NCBI GenBank assembly: GCA_963774345.1
Contig: CAVZFB010000024.1
Location: 462,936-526,935 of the forward strand
Length of the DNA: 64,000 nucleotides
Direction of reading: 5' to 3'
From: AP-15 sp963774345
GTDB lineage: Bacteria > Pseudomonadota > Alphaproteobacteria > ATCC43930 > CGMCC-115725
Shown: positions 45,230-55,444 of the stretch, piece after piece
Position numbering within the stretch: the first letter of the stretch is position 1
How the letters are laid out: each line of letters begins with the position of its first letter
Made by a program: the position numbers and the translations under genes
The notes under the pieces: generated by a model
Databases searched by the model: none
Seen by the model: the letters and a program-made list of their open reading frames with translations, nothing else
What the model was told of the DNA's origin: nothing

Positions 45230-46415
45230 TTCCCGGAAACTTGCGGGCCGATCAGAGCGTTGCCGCAGCGGCTTGTCAATCGCCGGCGGCGAGAGCCCGG
45301 AGCGGGGGGTGACAGCGGGATCAGCGACAAGGCCAGGGTAACGACGAACAAAATCGACAGCCCGCCCATGACCCCGACCAGGCGATTGAAGCCGGGGGCG
45401 ATCGTATCCGGCGGGCCCTGCCCCTGAACCATGCTCATCAGATACGCAAACATTGCTTGCGTCCCGATGTAGCTGATGCCGGTCGTGCCCGTCTGGATCT
45501 GCGAGCACAGCCAAATGCCGGGAGGGATCAGCGCTATCCACAGCAGAAAATCGTCGCCGACAAAGGCAAGAAAGGCGAGACCGACAAGCGCGCCAATTAG
45601 ACACCCGATGAGGCGATGCGCTGCTCGCTCGATGATCGCGCGGCTGTCGGAGTGGAGATGGCGGTCGTTGGGATCGACATGACCATGACCACGGTGACGC
45701 CCATCGTGACCGGACTTACCGGCGCGATCCACTCCGCCAGCGCCGGCATCAGCATGACGGTCAGCCCGCCGCGGCAGGCGTGCACCAGCAACGGCCCGTT
45801 GCCCGGGAGCCAGCGCATGCAGCTCGTCACCGTAGCGGCGCCGCCAGAAGGCCAGTGGCGGCGGTTCCAGCAGGCTGGCTGCGGGTGCAACTCCGCCGGG
45901 CGGCATCGGGCTCAGCGCGCAAACCGCTAAGGACGCCGCGGTTCCAATCATCACGTCGATGACACGGTTGACAGCGGTGTTGAATGCCGCGTCGGGCTGG
46001 TCGAACGACATCAGCATGATCAGGCACGCGGTCACCGCGCCGACTAGCCAGGCATAGCCGTAGCGCGAGCTCACGAAGCCGAACAAGCCGATGCACGACA
46101 ACAAGAAAAGACACGAGCAAAAACGGCAGCGACTGGTAAACAAACAGCCGCAGCACGACGAGCGCGACGAGCGCGCCAACGATACTGCCGGCAACGCGCA
46201 TGGCGCCGCGTGAGATCGCCTCCGCCGGCGAGGCCCGGGTCACCATGAAGGCGGTAATCGCCGCCCACCAGGGCTCGTCGGAGTGCAGCGCCAGCGCGGC
46301 GAGGACCGCCCAAGTCACCGACTGCCGCCGCCTCCGCCGCCTCCAAGCCGCGCCGACCACGCCACTCGAGTGAGCGCAGTTCGGTGGCGAGCGACCCGGG
46401 GATCTCGCGCAGCAC
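45230..46415 (-). pseudogene. FUSC family aromatic-acid exporter, multiply frameshifted
   Basis: The fragments lie in order but in different frames: LREIPGSLATELRSLEWRGR at the start, WAVLAALALHSDEPWWAAIT, then GYAWLVGAVTACLIMLMSFD, GGLTVMLMPALAEWIAPVSP and LIGCLIGALVGLAFLAFVGD. At least four frame changes are needed. Membrane component of tripartite-like efflux with the HlyD protein encoded just upstream. The right-hand boundary is set by the GTG at 46415; the 3' end is approximate. Confidence 0.78.
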
Positions 46416-46425
46416 CGTAGCCGCC

Positions 46426-47536
46426 TCAATAAAAAATCAGCGTGCGCGCGTCGGATCCCATATGGAGGACCACGTCCGGTATCTGGGTTTCTCAGCAGCA
46501 GGGTCACCGGAAACCGCCGCTCGAGACGGATCCAGTCGGTCGTCGGCTCGACATAGGGCAGGAGGGTGTTGGGTGTCTTCCGGCGGCTGATGCCACGCGC
46601 AATCCCTTGAATCACGGCCCGATGAACATGCCAAGGGTAGGCGTCGAGCCACACCCATGCGGGTTGCCCGACCTCCATATGGCGGATCACGCTTTCCTTG
46701 TAATTCGCCAAGATCCGCCAGGCATGCGCGTCGACGAGCCCCACCAATGGCTGGTTCGCTACTGCCTGATCGCCGACGCGCAAGGTCAGATTGGTGGTCG
46801 TCCCGTCGGTCGGTGCCAGCACTTTCGTCTGGTCGAGCTGCCATTGTAGGTACGCGATTTCGGCGGTGATGGCCTTGACCGTCGCTTCGTGCAATGTCTC
46901 CGTCTGGCGCTCTTTCGCAACGGTAGTCTCGGCATCGGCGAGCGCGGCGGTGGCCTCCTGCGCCGTGGCCGTCGCCGCGTCGAGCGCTTGGCGCGACAGG
47001 AACCCGGCCCTGGCGATCGGCTGGGCGCGCTGCAGATTATCATTGGCCAGCCGGGCTCTGGCCGCCGCGGCGTCGCGCACCGCCTTGGCCGATTTGACCA
47101 GGTCGTGGTCGACCGCGAGCTGCGCCTCAGCTTCGGCTCGCTTCGCCTGCTGCTTGGCAAGCTCCAGTTGAAATGGGGTCGGGTCGATTTCGGCTAACAG
47201 TGCTCCCCTCTTCACGGTCTCGTTGTCAGTGATCGGAACCGCGATTATGCGGCCGGTGATCTGCGGAGCGACGCCGACGAGATCGGAGGTCACATAGGCG
47301 TCGTCGGTATAGGCGAAGAGGTAGCTCGACCCCCAATAAAGGCCGAACGCCAGCACCAGGCCGGCCAGCACCAGCAGCACGCGCCAACGATAGTGGGCCG
47401 AGGCCGCGGTTTTCGGGTCGAGGACAACCTGATCCGGGATCGCGCGCAGCACCGCCGGCGAGGGTCCGGGCAGCCGCGCTTGAACGGCGGCGCCCCCTTC
47501 GCCCAGGGACGGGTTCGGCTGGTTGGCGTCCGGCAT
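46426..47536 (-). pseudogene. HlyD/EmrA-type membrane fusion protein with a late frameshift
   Basis: About 350 residues are intact: N-terminal helix (VLLVLAGLVLAFGLYWGSSY), biotinyl-lipoyl halves (GRIIAVPITDNETVKRGALL and APTDGTTTNLTLRVGDQAV), and an alpha-helical hairpin in between. Near 46475-46490 the frame leaves the expected end. In the other frame it reads VVLHMGSDARTLIFY and stops at 46426, the proper C-terminus. Without repair the product is fused to nonsense from the exporter gene. Functional loss is likely but the damage is only one indel. Confidence 0.75.
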
Positions 47537-47653
47537 CCGGCGGACTCAATCCAAGTTATCAGTTGGCGAGGAGATGTCGCCCGTCGCGCCGGACTATATC
47601 ACTGGCGCGGACCTCTTGCAGCGGCAAGGGCAGAGAGCCGGAAGCCAATAAAC

Positions 47654-48070
47654 CTACGGTGCCGAACTGGGCCGTTCGTTTGTGGGATAGCGCGGCAAGT
47701 GGTCGGCGGTTTCGAACCACGTGATTCGGCTCTAGGTCCAGATATGCAGGCTCGGCTTCACCGCGGCAGGATCATCGAGCGTGGCGATCCCGACATCGAT
47801 CAGGAGCGGATTGTCGATCGCCTGCCAGGTCAACGGCGTGCCACATCGGCCGCAAAAGAAGCGGATCGGCTTCGCCGAAGAGTTGTAGGCGATGGGATCG
47901 CCCGCGGTAATAGAAAATCCGCTGCGCGACACGGCCAGCCATGCGACAACCGGGGCGCCATGCGCGCTTCGGCACATTTTGCAATGGCAATAAAGTGCCT
48001 CGACGGGAGTAGAGCCGATACGATAGCGTATGTCGCCACACAGGCAGCCTCCGGTCACAATCTCGTCCAT
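47654..48070 (-). pseudogene. GFA/DUF636 family protein with premature stop
   Basis: From ATG 48070 (AGAGGAAAG before it) 112 residues are read: GGCLCGDIRYRIG, YCHCKMCRSAHGAP and FFCGRCGTPL supply the zinc cysteines of glutathione-dependent formaldehyde-activating (GFA) family proteins. Translation ends at TAG 47732-47734 directly after LHIWT. The same frame continues past it as SRITWFETADHLPRYP, a normal end for this family, to a second TAG at 47654. A single nonsense change removed about 25 residues. All zinc cysteines remain, so partial function is possible. Confidence 0.75.
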
Positions 48071-48153
48071 TCTTTCCTCTCCGCTTTGGCACCGAAACTC
48101 ACGGTGCAAGCCACGCGTTTCTTCAATATAGTCGACAACAGAAAGCCTACCCA

Positions 48154-48315
48154 ATGACGATCGACATTGTCGCGATCCAACCGCTCGTCGCACTGATAGC
48201 TGGCATTCTGATCTTTCTGGTACCCCGAATACTCAATTACGTCGTCGCGATTTACCTAATTCTGATCGGTCTTATCGAGCTTTGGCCACATGTACTTCTT
48301 CACGCTCCTGATTAG
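48154..48315 (+). CDS. Small membrane protein, DUF3096 type
   Basis: 53 residues, too short for many gene finders: begins MTIDIVAIQPLVALIAGIL and continues through IFLVPRILNYVVAIYLILIG. Two hydrophobic helices separated by PRILN match the DUF3096 family of about 50-residue membrane proteins. Ribosome site weak. Function unknown. Confidence 0.72.
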   Translation: MTIDIVAIQPLVALIAGILIFLVPRILNYVVAIYLILIGLIELWPHVLLHAPD

Positions 48316-48472
48316 AGAGGCCAGCGTGCGTCTCTAAATAAGAAAGCTGATTTTCGGCTTACTCGCCAGAAGTAAGCGAAGAAGGCCGTGACGCGAAACT
48401 CCTGAATCCCATCCACATCTGACCGCGCTGTGCACGGGATGGACAACTCGTCGCGTCAGAAGACGGCGCCGG

Positions 48473-49971
48473 TCACCCGCCAGCTGCGATTGTTCGTTCG
48501 AGCTCGAGTTCAGCGCCGCGGCTGTCGAGGTCGCGTCCGATAGTCAGCGCCGCGAGCTTTCGGCCGCCCTGCCAATAACTAACCGTCGCGTCGCGGTCGC
48601 CGATGCTGCCGTCGATCTCCACCCGGTCCCATTGTCGCGCATGGCCGACATAGGACAGGGTCAAATCGTGCTGCTGTGTCCAAAAGAACGGAACCGCGTC
48701 AAACCGTTCGCGCCTGGCCAGGATGTTGCGTGCCGCCGTCTGGCCCTGCCGTTCGGCAACTACCCAATGCTCGATCCGCACAGCCTCGCCGGTCAGCCCA
48801 TCGGGCCAGCGAGCGATGTCGGCGGCGGCCCAGATGGCGGGAACACTGGTTTCCAAATAACCGTCGACCCTGACGCCGTGGTCGACCGCGATTCCGCCCG
48901 TTTCGGCGAGCGCGGTCAATGGCGCACTCCGATGCCGACGACGACGAGATCGGCGTCGAGTCGCTCGCCGCTATGGGGGCTGACACCCCGCGCGTCGATA
49001 GCCGCGGCGGTCGTACCGAGATGAAACCGGACGCCGTGCTGCTCATGGACCAGGCGTATCAGCTCGCCGATCTCGGCCCCGAACACAGCTTCCATCGGGC
49101 GCGTCTCGGGGGCCACGATGTCGACGCCGAGTCCGCGACCACACAACGACGCCGCGACTTCGAGCCCGATAAAGCTGGCGCCGATCACGACGACGCGCAG
49201 CGCCGCCCGCGCCGCGGCGATCAGTGCGCGGCAATCGTTTGCGCTGCGCAGGGTGTGGACTTGCGGGGGCCCGGCCCCGGGGATGCTGAGGAGGATTGGC
49301 TCGGCGCCGGTGGCGAGCAGTGGCGCGCCCCAAGGATGCCGGGTTCCGTCGGCGAGTTGTACTTCGCGGGGCTTGGCATCGATAGCCACTGCGCGCGCCG
49401 AGGGCGAGCACGGTTTGGTGCTCAGAATAGAATTCGGGCGGGCGCAGCGGCAGCCATTCCTCGGGTGCGTTGCCGGCGAGATAATCCTTTGACAGATTCG
49501 GTCGGTCATAGGGCCGCTCGTTCTCGGCGCTCAGCATCGTCACTGGTCCAGTATAACCTTCGCGCCGCAGCATCTCGGCCCCGCCGCCGATGATAACCAC
49601 CGACTCCGGCCGCCCGCGCTGCGCCCTGTGCCGGCGCAAGTTTGTCATGGACAAAGATTATCCCGTTCCGCTGCTCGACCCGCCAGCAAGCGACCGGGTC
49701 GAGCGCCGGCGCGTGCAGCGCCTCGCCGGTGCGCAGGTTGGAACAGGCGTGGTGCCACGGGCAGCGCACTGTGTCCCCGATGCGCAGCCCCTCCGCCAGC
49801 GGGCCATGTTAGTGCGTGCACTCGGCGCCGACCGCGAACACTTCCTGGCCGGTGCGGGCGAGCAATATCGACCTCGCCTGCGTGCCCGAACAGCATGCCG
49901 CCATCGGCGATTTCCGTGAGAGGCACGCCATTGGAAAAGTCGGGGCCAGTCAGCCTGCTTTCCGCGCTCAT
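48473..49971 (-). pseudogene. Rieske-FAD reductase (AIF-like/ferredoxin reductase), broken
   Basis: Starts normally at ATG 49971 (MSAESRLTGPDFSNGVPL). The Rieske domain contains GAECTH-stop-HGPLAEG: a TAA at about 49811 replaces the codon usually between CTH and HGPL. Frame changes then occur after HAGE, before AEMLRREGYTGPVTMLSAE, after LRPPEFYSEH, and near 48917. Fragments VVVIGASFIGLEVAASLCG (NAD site) and AIWAAADIARWPDG (FAD site) are present. The order is intact, but one stop and at least four frameshifts make it non-functional. Confidence 0.82.
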
Positions 49972-50079
49972 CTCGTTCTCCTGCCGTCACTCCCCGCTTG
50001 CCGAGGGAAACGCAAGCGGGCTGAGCGAGTTTCGCCCGCTCGCGCAATTGCGGTCGAGCACGGCGCGAGGGCGCTCGGT

Positions 50080-50946
50080 TCACCGCGGAACCACCCGCCG
50101 ATAGAGGTGCCACGTGGCGTGGCCGAGCACCGGCAGACGATGATCAAACCGAGCAGACACGGCAGCGACCCGATCGCCAGCCCGGCGGCGACGATCAGTC
50201 CCCACAGCGCCATCGGGCCGGGATTTGTGACGACCGCGCGCACGGATGTCATAATGGCCGTGTCGAGACCCGCCTTTCGGTCGAGAAGCAGGGGAAACGA
50301 CACGACGCTGATCGTCAGCACCAGCAACGCAAACAGAAACCCTACGCCGACTCCGGTCGCGATCAGTGTCCAGCCGGCAGGAGTCGTGAACACGTCGCGG
50401 ATGAACGCAGTAGCTGAGGCCGGCGAACTCGGGGCCGAGGGTCGATGCATAGATCTTGAGCGCCGCGCCGAGCCACAACAGAAAGATTACCATCAGCACC
50501 AGGCCCAACAGCACGATCGCCGGGAACGAGGGCGAACGAATCACGCCGAAGGCATCCGCCCAACCGGTCTCGATGCCTGCTTCGCGGCGCCTGCTCATCT
50601 CGTAAAGGCCCACTGCGGCGAACGGGCCGAGAAGGGCGAAGCCCGAAGCGAGCGGGAACAGCAGCGGCAGCATCTGATAGCCGAAGGCGAGCCGGACCAG
50701 GATCAGGCCGGCCACCGGGTAGAGAACACAGAGAAAGATGACATCGCTGCGAAAGGCGGCGAAGTCGCGGAGCCCGCTGGCTAGAACTTCCTCGATGTCC
50801 GCAACCCCGATCCGGGCGACCGCCGGGGCCGGAGAGTGCAGGTTCTCGCGCATGTCGCAGCCGGCGCGCCCTGCTGCTTCGAGCGCCTCGGCGGCATGTT
50901 TGAGTTGATCGACTCCCCATTCGACGGGGTTGCGGATGGTCAACAT
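50080..50946 (-). pseudogene. DUF2189 membrane protein with two frameshifts
   Basis: From ATG 50946 (GGAGGA before it): DIEEVLASGLRDFAAFRSD, then hydrophobic segments FLCVLYPVAGLILVRLAFGY and SGFALLGPFAAVGLYEMSRR, both typical of DUF2189. Near 50405 the frame changes to AGWTLIATGVGVGFLFALLV and MALWGLIVAAGLAIGSLPCL, and near 50140 returns to LPVLGHATWHLYRRVVPR with stop at 50080. Two compensating shifts damage the last third only. Probably a real membrane protein in relatives; function unknown. Confidence 0.78.
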
Positions 50947-51120
50947 CTGCGTTCCTCCCGAACCATGTTGTTCGGGGGCCGCAGTCCGCCCGTGATGGCA
51001 TCCCCATCCGGCTGCCAGTCACGAGCAAACTCGCGACCCGCCAAGGCCGATGAGATGGGTATTCCCGAGTGTCTGCGCTAGATGGCCGCCGATTGTCCTT
51101 GTGCACCGCCTGCCGGGCAG

Positions 51121-51954
51121 TCAGCGCGACCAATTGAATTCTGCATCGGCTGCGGCCAATAGGTCGGGACCGCAGCGCTGGGCGATCTGCGCATGTTGCA
51201 CCGCCGACGGCTCGACCCGATAGCGACGGCGCAGGTTCGCGGCCAAGGCCGGCTCGGCCGCCGCAAGACGCTGCGAGATCAGCGCTCCTACCCGCTGCGA
51301 AAACGGGCCGGTCTGTTGCTCGATATAGACGACGCGCAGCGCGCCCTTGCGCCCGGGCTCGCGCGCCAGCCGCTCCCCGAGCCAACGATCGATCGTCTCC
51401 AGGCCGCGCATTAGATCGCCGGTCGCTGGATCACGTCCATAGAGCCCATCGAAGATGTGAAGCTCGTCGGGCGGCTGGCGCGCGCCGTCGATCACATCGA
51501 CTGCGGGCATGCCGCCGCCCGAATGCGCCGTCAGGATGAAGCGGTCCATTTCGAGCCCAGCGGCCGGCGCCGTGGGCAACTCCGCGGCGAACCTCCCGAG
51601 AGCATATTCGATCAGCCGATCGATCCCGCTCGCGAGAAGCGCCGGATGATCGTACCAGCTGTAGCGCAACCAGTTGCCGCGCGGCAGCAGCGCCAGGGTC
51701 GGCCGGCACCGGCGGGACAGTTCGAGACCGCTCCGCGGCACTTTCTCCGCGAGCGGCATGGCGCCGCCCTCGCGGGAGAAGCCGTGCAGATGGACGACGA
51801 CGTCTACCGCCGCCGCATCGAGCGGTACCTCGTTCCAGCGGAGAAACAGATCCGGTTGGGTCCCGGCATGCGCGCGCAACACCGGCGTGTCGTGCAGAAA
51901 AGTCTCCCCCGCTGCAACCATCCCGTCCGACACGCGAATCGGAAAATCCGCCAT
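51121..51954 (-). CDS. Alpha/beta hydrolase-like protein of unknown function
   Basis: 277 residues. VVVHLHGFSREGG resembles an oxyanion loop and ILTAHSGGGMPAVDV the nucleophile elbow (Ser in AHSGGG), so a serine hydrolase is likely. The catalytic acid and histidine are not certain. No signal peptide. TAGGAAT precedes the ATG. Not assigned to a named family. Confidence 0.72.
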   Translation of the reverse strand: MADFPIRVSDGMVAAGETFLHDTPVLRAHAGTQPDLFLRWNEVPLDAAAVDVVVHLHGFSREGGAMPLAEKVPRSGLELSRRCRPTLALLPRGNWLRYSWYDHPALLASGIDRLIEYALGRFAAELPTAPAAGLEMDRFILTAHSGGGMPAVDVIDGARQPPDELHIFDGLYGRDPATGDLMRGLETIDRWLGERLAREPGRKGALRVVYIEQQTGPFSQRVGALISQRLAAAEPALAANLRRRYRVEPSAVQHAQIAQRCGPDLLAAADAEFNWSR

Positions 51955-51999
51955 CGCTTTATTCCTACCATCGAGAACGGGCGACGCACGTCGGGAGGT

Positions 52000-52485
52000 C
52001 TACGCGTCAACCCTGACGCCGAGCCTCTTGCGAAAGAACACGCGCTGATAACCGGCCTGCTCGGCCCTGCCGTATTCCTCCCGCCCCAGCTTCGCGTACA
52101 TGGCAAGGTTTTCGTGCATTGCGGCGTTGGTATAAAGCCGAAGCTCGTCAAAGCCGCGCTGCAACGCCTCACTTTCCGCTACCGCAAGAAGACGCCGGCC
52201 GATACCCTCGCCCTGTCGTTCGGGTGCGACCGCGATGTTATCCAACAAGAAGTGACCGGCCTGCGGCAATACTACGAGGATGCCGGCAAGACCGCGCGCG
52301 TCTTCAAGCACACGCACGCTGCCTTCCGACACCCGCGTAGTATAGTCGTCCAGCATCGGTCCAGGCGGCTTGCCAATTCTATCGACGTATTTGGCATAGG
52401 CCGTCCGGACAACCTGCTCGATCGCCGCCACATCAACCGGTGTCGCCACGCGGATCGTCTCGCCGCTCACCTCGCCCCTGCCCAT
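52000..52485 (-). CDS. GNAT N-acetyltransferase
   Basis: 161 residues. LLDNIAVAPERQGEGIGRRLL is the acetyl-CoA loop (R/Q-x-x-G-x-G/A), followed by LRLYTNAAMHENLAMYAKLG. N-terminal helices TPVDVAAIEQVVRTAYAKYV are typical. AGGAG precedes the ATG 52485. Acceptor unknown. Confidence 0.87.
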   Translation of the reverse strand: MGRGEVSGETIRVATPVDVAAIEQVVRTAYAKYVDRIGKPPGPMLDDYTTRVSEGSVRVLEDARGLAGILVVLPQAGHFLLDNIAVAPERQGEGIGRRLLAVAESEALQRGFDELRLYTNAAMHENLAMYAKLGREEYGRAEQAGYQRVFFRKRLGVRVDA

Positions 52486-52516
52486 CTCAGGCTTCTCCTG
52501 GTCGATCCGACACGGC

Positions 52517-53175
52517 TCATGACCCGTGCTGGCGGTAGCTCATCAGGCCGGCGCCGGTTTTGGGTGGGTCGGCGCGGATGGCCTCTTCGTTTGACTCGGT
52601 GCCCCAGCCCGGGATGTCTGGCACGACGATGTGCCCACTTTCGAATTGCGGAAGCGAGGTGAACAGCTCGTGGTCCCAGGCGAGGCGGTCTATATCGACT
52701 TCCATGATTCGCAGGTTTGGAGTTGCCGCAGCGAAGTGCACGTTCATCATCGTTGCCAAGTGGCCGTAGAAATTGTGCGGTGCGATATTCACCTCGAACG
52801 CGTCGGCGGCAGCGGCATCTTGAGCGATTGCCACACCCCATTCCAGACCGCGTCAATGATCGCGACATCCATCGCCTGCTCGCGAAAATAGGGCAGGAAA
52901 TCGCGCAGGCCGAGCAGGGTTTCGCACGAGCTGATCGGGTGCGGGCTCGATCAGCGGATATGAGCAAGCGCTTGGGGTTGCGGCTGTTGATTTCGACCCA
53001 GAACATGTCGAAATCGGCAATCGCCTTGACGATCTTCACATAGCCCTCGGTCTTGGCGTTGAAATTGAGATCGAGGAGCAGATCGGTGTCCGGCCCTGCG
53101 CCGTCGCGGATCGCTTCGAGATGGGCGCGCAGATTGCGCAGGACCGTCTTGTCGACATTGAGCTCGGGGGCGCGA
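52517..53175 (-). pseudogene. Mandelate racemase/muconate lactonising enzyme fragment, 5'-truncated and frameshifted
   Basis: The text begins in mid-barrel (NVDKTVLRNLRAHLEAI, LLLDLNFNAKTEGYVKIVKA, MFWVEINSRNP), lacking the N-terminal capping domain of about 150 residues. Near 52970 the frame changes to SCETLLGLRDFLPYF and DVAIIDAVWNGVWQSL, then near 52830 to EVNIAPHNFYGHLATMMNVH, which runs to stop 52517. Enolase superfamily, of the galactarate/mandelate branch. Its left boundary on the gene abuts MreB sequence on the other strand at 53168-53175. Confidence 0.82.
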
Positions 53176-53498
53176 CCTGATGAACGGGGTGCCAAAGGAA
53201 ACCGTGATCAGCGAGCGTCAGATTTCCGAGCCTCGCCGAACCGGTTGGCTCGATCATCGAGGCGGTCAAGATAGCGCTCGAGAACACGGCCCCCGAACTC
53301 GCCGCCGACATCGTCGACAAGGGGATCATGCTGGCCGACGGCGGTGCGCTGCTCAGCAATCTCGACTTGGTGCTGCGGCATGCCACAAGGCTTCCGGTCT
53401 CGATCGCCCACGAACCGCTGACCTGTGTGGCGCTCGGCGCCGGCCGTGTCCTCGAAGAGATGAAGACGCTCAAAAACGTGTTGATCGATGTGTGGTGA
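53168..53498 (+). pseudogene. MreB 3' fragment
   Basis: GRDLMNGVPKETVISERQIS followed, after a two-base deletion near 53225, by LAEPVGSIIEAVKIALENT and APELAADIVDKGIMLADGGA, SIAHEPLTCVALGAGRVLEE and a stop at 53496. These are the last 110 residues of the actin-like cell-shape protein MreB; the first 230 or so are missing. One frameshift lies inside. A full mreB must exist elsewhere in the genome, since this piece cannot work. Confidence 0.85.
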
Positions 53499-53535
53499 GA
53501 GCCTTTGATCTGAGCGGTGAGGCGGGGCTTTTCCG

Positions 53536-54009
53536 CTATCGGAAGAGCTTCCCGGCAATCAAATCGAGCACAAATTGTTCGGCTATCTCGCGAACCAGTT
53601 CCTCAGTCATTTCGTCAAATTTATGATGTCTAGCGTCGAATACTATTTGGCTTGTCGATGATGCTTTAGCCATCGTCGACGTTCCAAATTCACAGGTATA
53701 TTTATCTGGATCAAACCGTACTTGGAGGCTGCCTTGCCGAGTAAATTCCTCATCTTCCGATAAATTCACGTTGAGGGAAATTGGAGCAGAGGCGTCGTTT
53801 TGTTCGTCCACCGTTTCTCCGAAGAAGCCTTCGGCCGCTAAGCGCGCCACAACCTCATCGAAAATAGGCCCGATCACCCCGGACTTAATTCGCGCGAATC
53901 GAATCCTGGCTTCCGCTGCCGCCTCATTTCGTTGGTTTTCCGCCGCCTCCGCACGCTCGTGATCTGCTTTGAGCTGTCGAAGTGCTTCGTCGAGCCTTTC
54001 GTATGCCAT
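53536..54009 (-). CDS. Hypothetical protein with N-terminal coiled coil
   Basis: 157 residues. Residues 1-40 are charged and helical (LDEALRQLKADHERAEAAEN), likely a coiled coil; the remainder is a mixed fold with SLQVRFDPDKYTCEFGTS. No known domain. Ribosome site AAGAGGCCG before ATG 54009. Lower GC than its neighbours to the left, as expected for acquired DNA. Confidence 0.68.
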   Translation of the reverse strand: MAYERLDEALRQLKADHERAEAAENQRNEAAAEARIRFARIKSGVIGPIFDEVVARLAAEGFFGETVDEQNDASAPISLNVNLSEDEEFTRQGSLQVRFDPDKYTCEFGTSTMAKASSTSQIVFDARHHKFDEMTEELVREIAEQFVLDLIAGKLFR

Positions 54010-54246
54010 TTCGGCCTCTTGAGCGTCAGAAAGGTTTGCGCGCGCTGTACATCAGGCCGCCATGAGTTGCCAGTTATAGCTTAGTTCCATCAGAGCGCGC
54101 CCGACTGCGCGAAGGTGAGGGTGGAAATTCGTTGTCGCGAACTACCGGCGGTCCGACCCGAGCCTGCAGGAGATTGTGTCGTCGCGGGCAATCCCGGCTG
54201 GGCCGTCCAAGCCAGCGATTTGGCGCGATAATTGGCTAACTCGATT

Positions 54247-54450
54247 TCAGAGCGTACCCGGGCCAGGCATGAGCACTGGATGATGAGGCTGCGCGGGCGA
54301 CATCATTGACTTATTATCAAGATCAGGATCGGCGACCACCACCTCGTCGCCCCCATCTGCCAGGACATCTTTCTTGATTTCAGGCTGGTGAGCGTCCGAC
54401 CATTTGTTAAAGCCCTTGGAGCAGCTATCTTTCAGGGAGATATACATCAA
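54247..54450 (-). CDS. Small hypothetical protein
   Basis: 67 residues beginning MMYISLKDSCSKGFNKWSD, acidic and soluble, no domain. AAAGG lies 8 bases before the ATG. A second ATG three bases later could be the start. Confidence 0.5.
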   Translation of the reverse strand: MMYISLKDSCSKGFNKWSDAHQPEIKKDVLADGGDEVVVADPDLDNKSMMSPAQPHHPVLMPGPGTL

Positions 54451-54512
54451 AGCAACCTTTCTTTACGGTCAGGGGCCCGCATCGCGAAAAACAAACTCTC
54501 GGTAGGCACGTC

Positions 54513-54710
54513 CTAAGCTGGCGCGTCGTTGAAAAGATTGCTCGAATGTTTCAAGCGCGTCACCACGCCTTCGAGCCAAAGAGCATTTTCTTCGAATAAC
54601 CGGACCATTAGTTGATTCGATTCGCTTAACGCAAGAACGCGATACCTTGCGGCGCAGACTAGGGCCTGTTCGATCATCATCGCGACGTTGTCGTTGGTTA
54701 TTTTAACCAT
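54513..54710 (-). CDS. Small hypothetical protein
   Basis: 65 residues, probably all-helical: MIEQALVCAARYRVLALSES and ENALWLEGVVTRLK. GAGGGG is 8 bases before ATG 54710. No family recognised. Confidence 0.55.
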   Translation of the reverse strand: MVKITNDNVAMMIEQALVCAARYRVLALSESNQLMVRLFEENALWLEGVVTRLKHSSNLFNDAPA

Positions 54711-54803
54711 GCGTTCTGCCCCTCAGCCGAGGTGCGACGTCAACCTTCTCGGTCTACGACCGCTACCAGCACCGGTAGGGTAACTACTGGTAGACGAGCA
54801 CGG

Positions 54804-54825
54804 ATAGGTTCGGAAACTACCTATG
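54804..54825 (+). repeat. Quasi-palindrome, copy 1
   Basis: ATAGGTTCGGAAACTACCTATG. The ends ATAGGT and ACCTAT are perfect inverted arms with a 9-base loop, and GTT/AAC sit inside. Member of the 54.8-60 kb family described under findings. Confidence 0.75.
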
Positions 54826-55045
54826 GCTGGCTGGCCCAGACGGAGGCGCGGATCGACAAGTCCCGATTGAAGGGGATGCCGGGCTCAACATCATCCGCCT
54901 CGCGATTTCGGTACGTACATAGAGGTTTCCGTCCCCTTCGCCTACGGGTCGAAATGGTGCCGGCGACGGGGAACACAGTCGAGAGGCCGGACCGAAATCG
55001 TTGCCTGTCACCGCAAGCCACGGCCCAATCCTCGCGGGCCTGGAC

Positions 55046-55060
55046 AGTTTCGGAAACTAT
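55046..55060 (+). repeat. Quasi-palindrome, divergent copy 2
   Basis: AGTTTCGGAAACTAT: a perfect AGTTTC-G-GAAACT palindrome matching the right half of the family core. Confidence 0.5.
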
Positions 55061-55444
55061 CGGCGGTATCACGCACCAATCCCCCGAAACCGTCTCCCCC
55101 AGCATGGGTTCGGGCCACTGGCCGGGCATGCGTCACACCTCAGCTCCACCCGTTCCACTTTTGAAAAAACCATCCGGCAAAAGCGACCGCAGGCCCGCGG
55201 ACTCTGCAGGGGTTAATGGGCCAACGGAAGGACGGATAAGCGGACCGACGATGCAGAAAAAGCTTTTCTGGATCTTCGCTATTGTTTTCGCCGTCGGGAT
55301 TCTTAGGCCGTCGTTCCGATAAGCGCCCAGACGACCAGCCGCACGCGGACCGCAGCGGCGTTGCTGAGGGTCATCGGCCGTGTGGGCTGCGCCTCCATCC
55401 AGAAATTTAACCGCCCCTCGGTTTGGGGCGCCGATATGGCAGGT

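Larger units (their letters stand above)
54711..55444. other. Gene-poor stretch with two copies of the quasi-palindromic repeat
   Basis: About 730 bp. Open frames on both strands are long for chance but share no known domain and lack ribosome sites. Holds repeat copies at 54804 and 55046. No other gene or structure is evident. Confidence 0.5.

Noticed and set aside
54732..55322. 196-codon frame across repeat copies 1 and 2
   Set aside because: No ribosome site, no domain, and other frames of similar length lie opposite; its apparent motif GSETTY is just the repeat read in frame.
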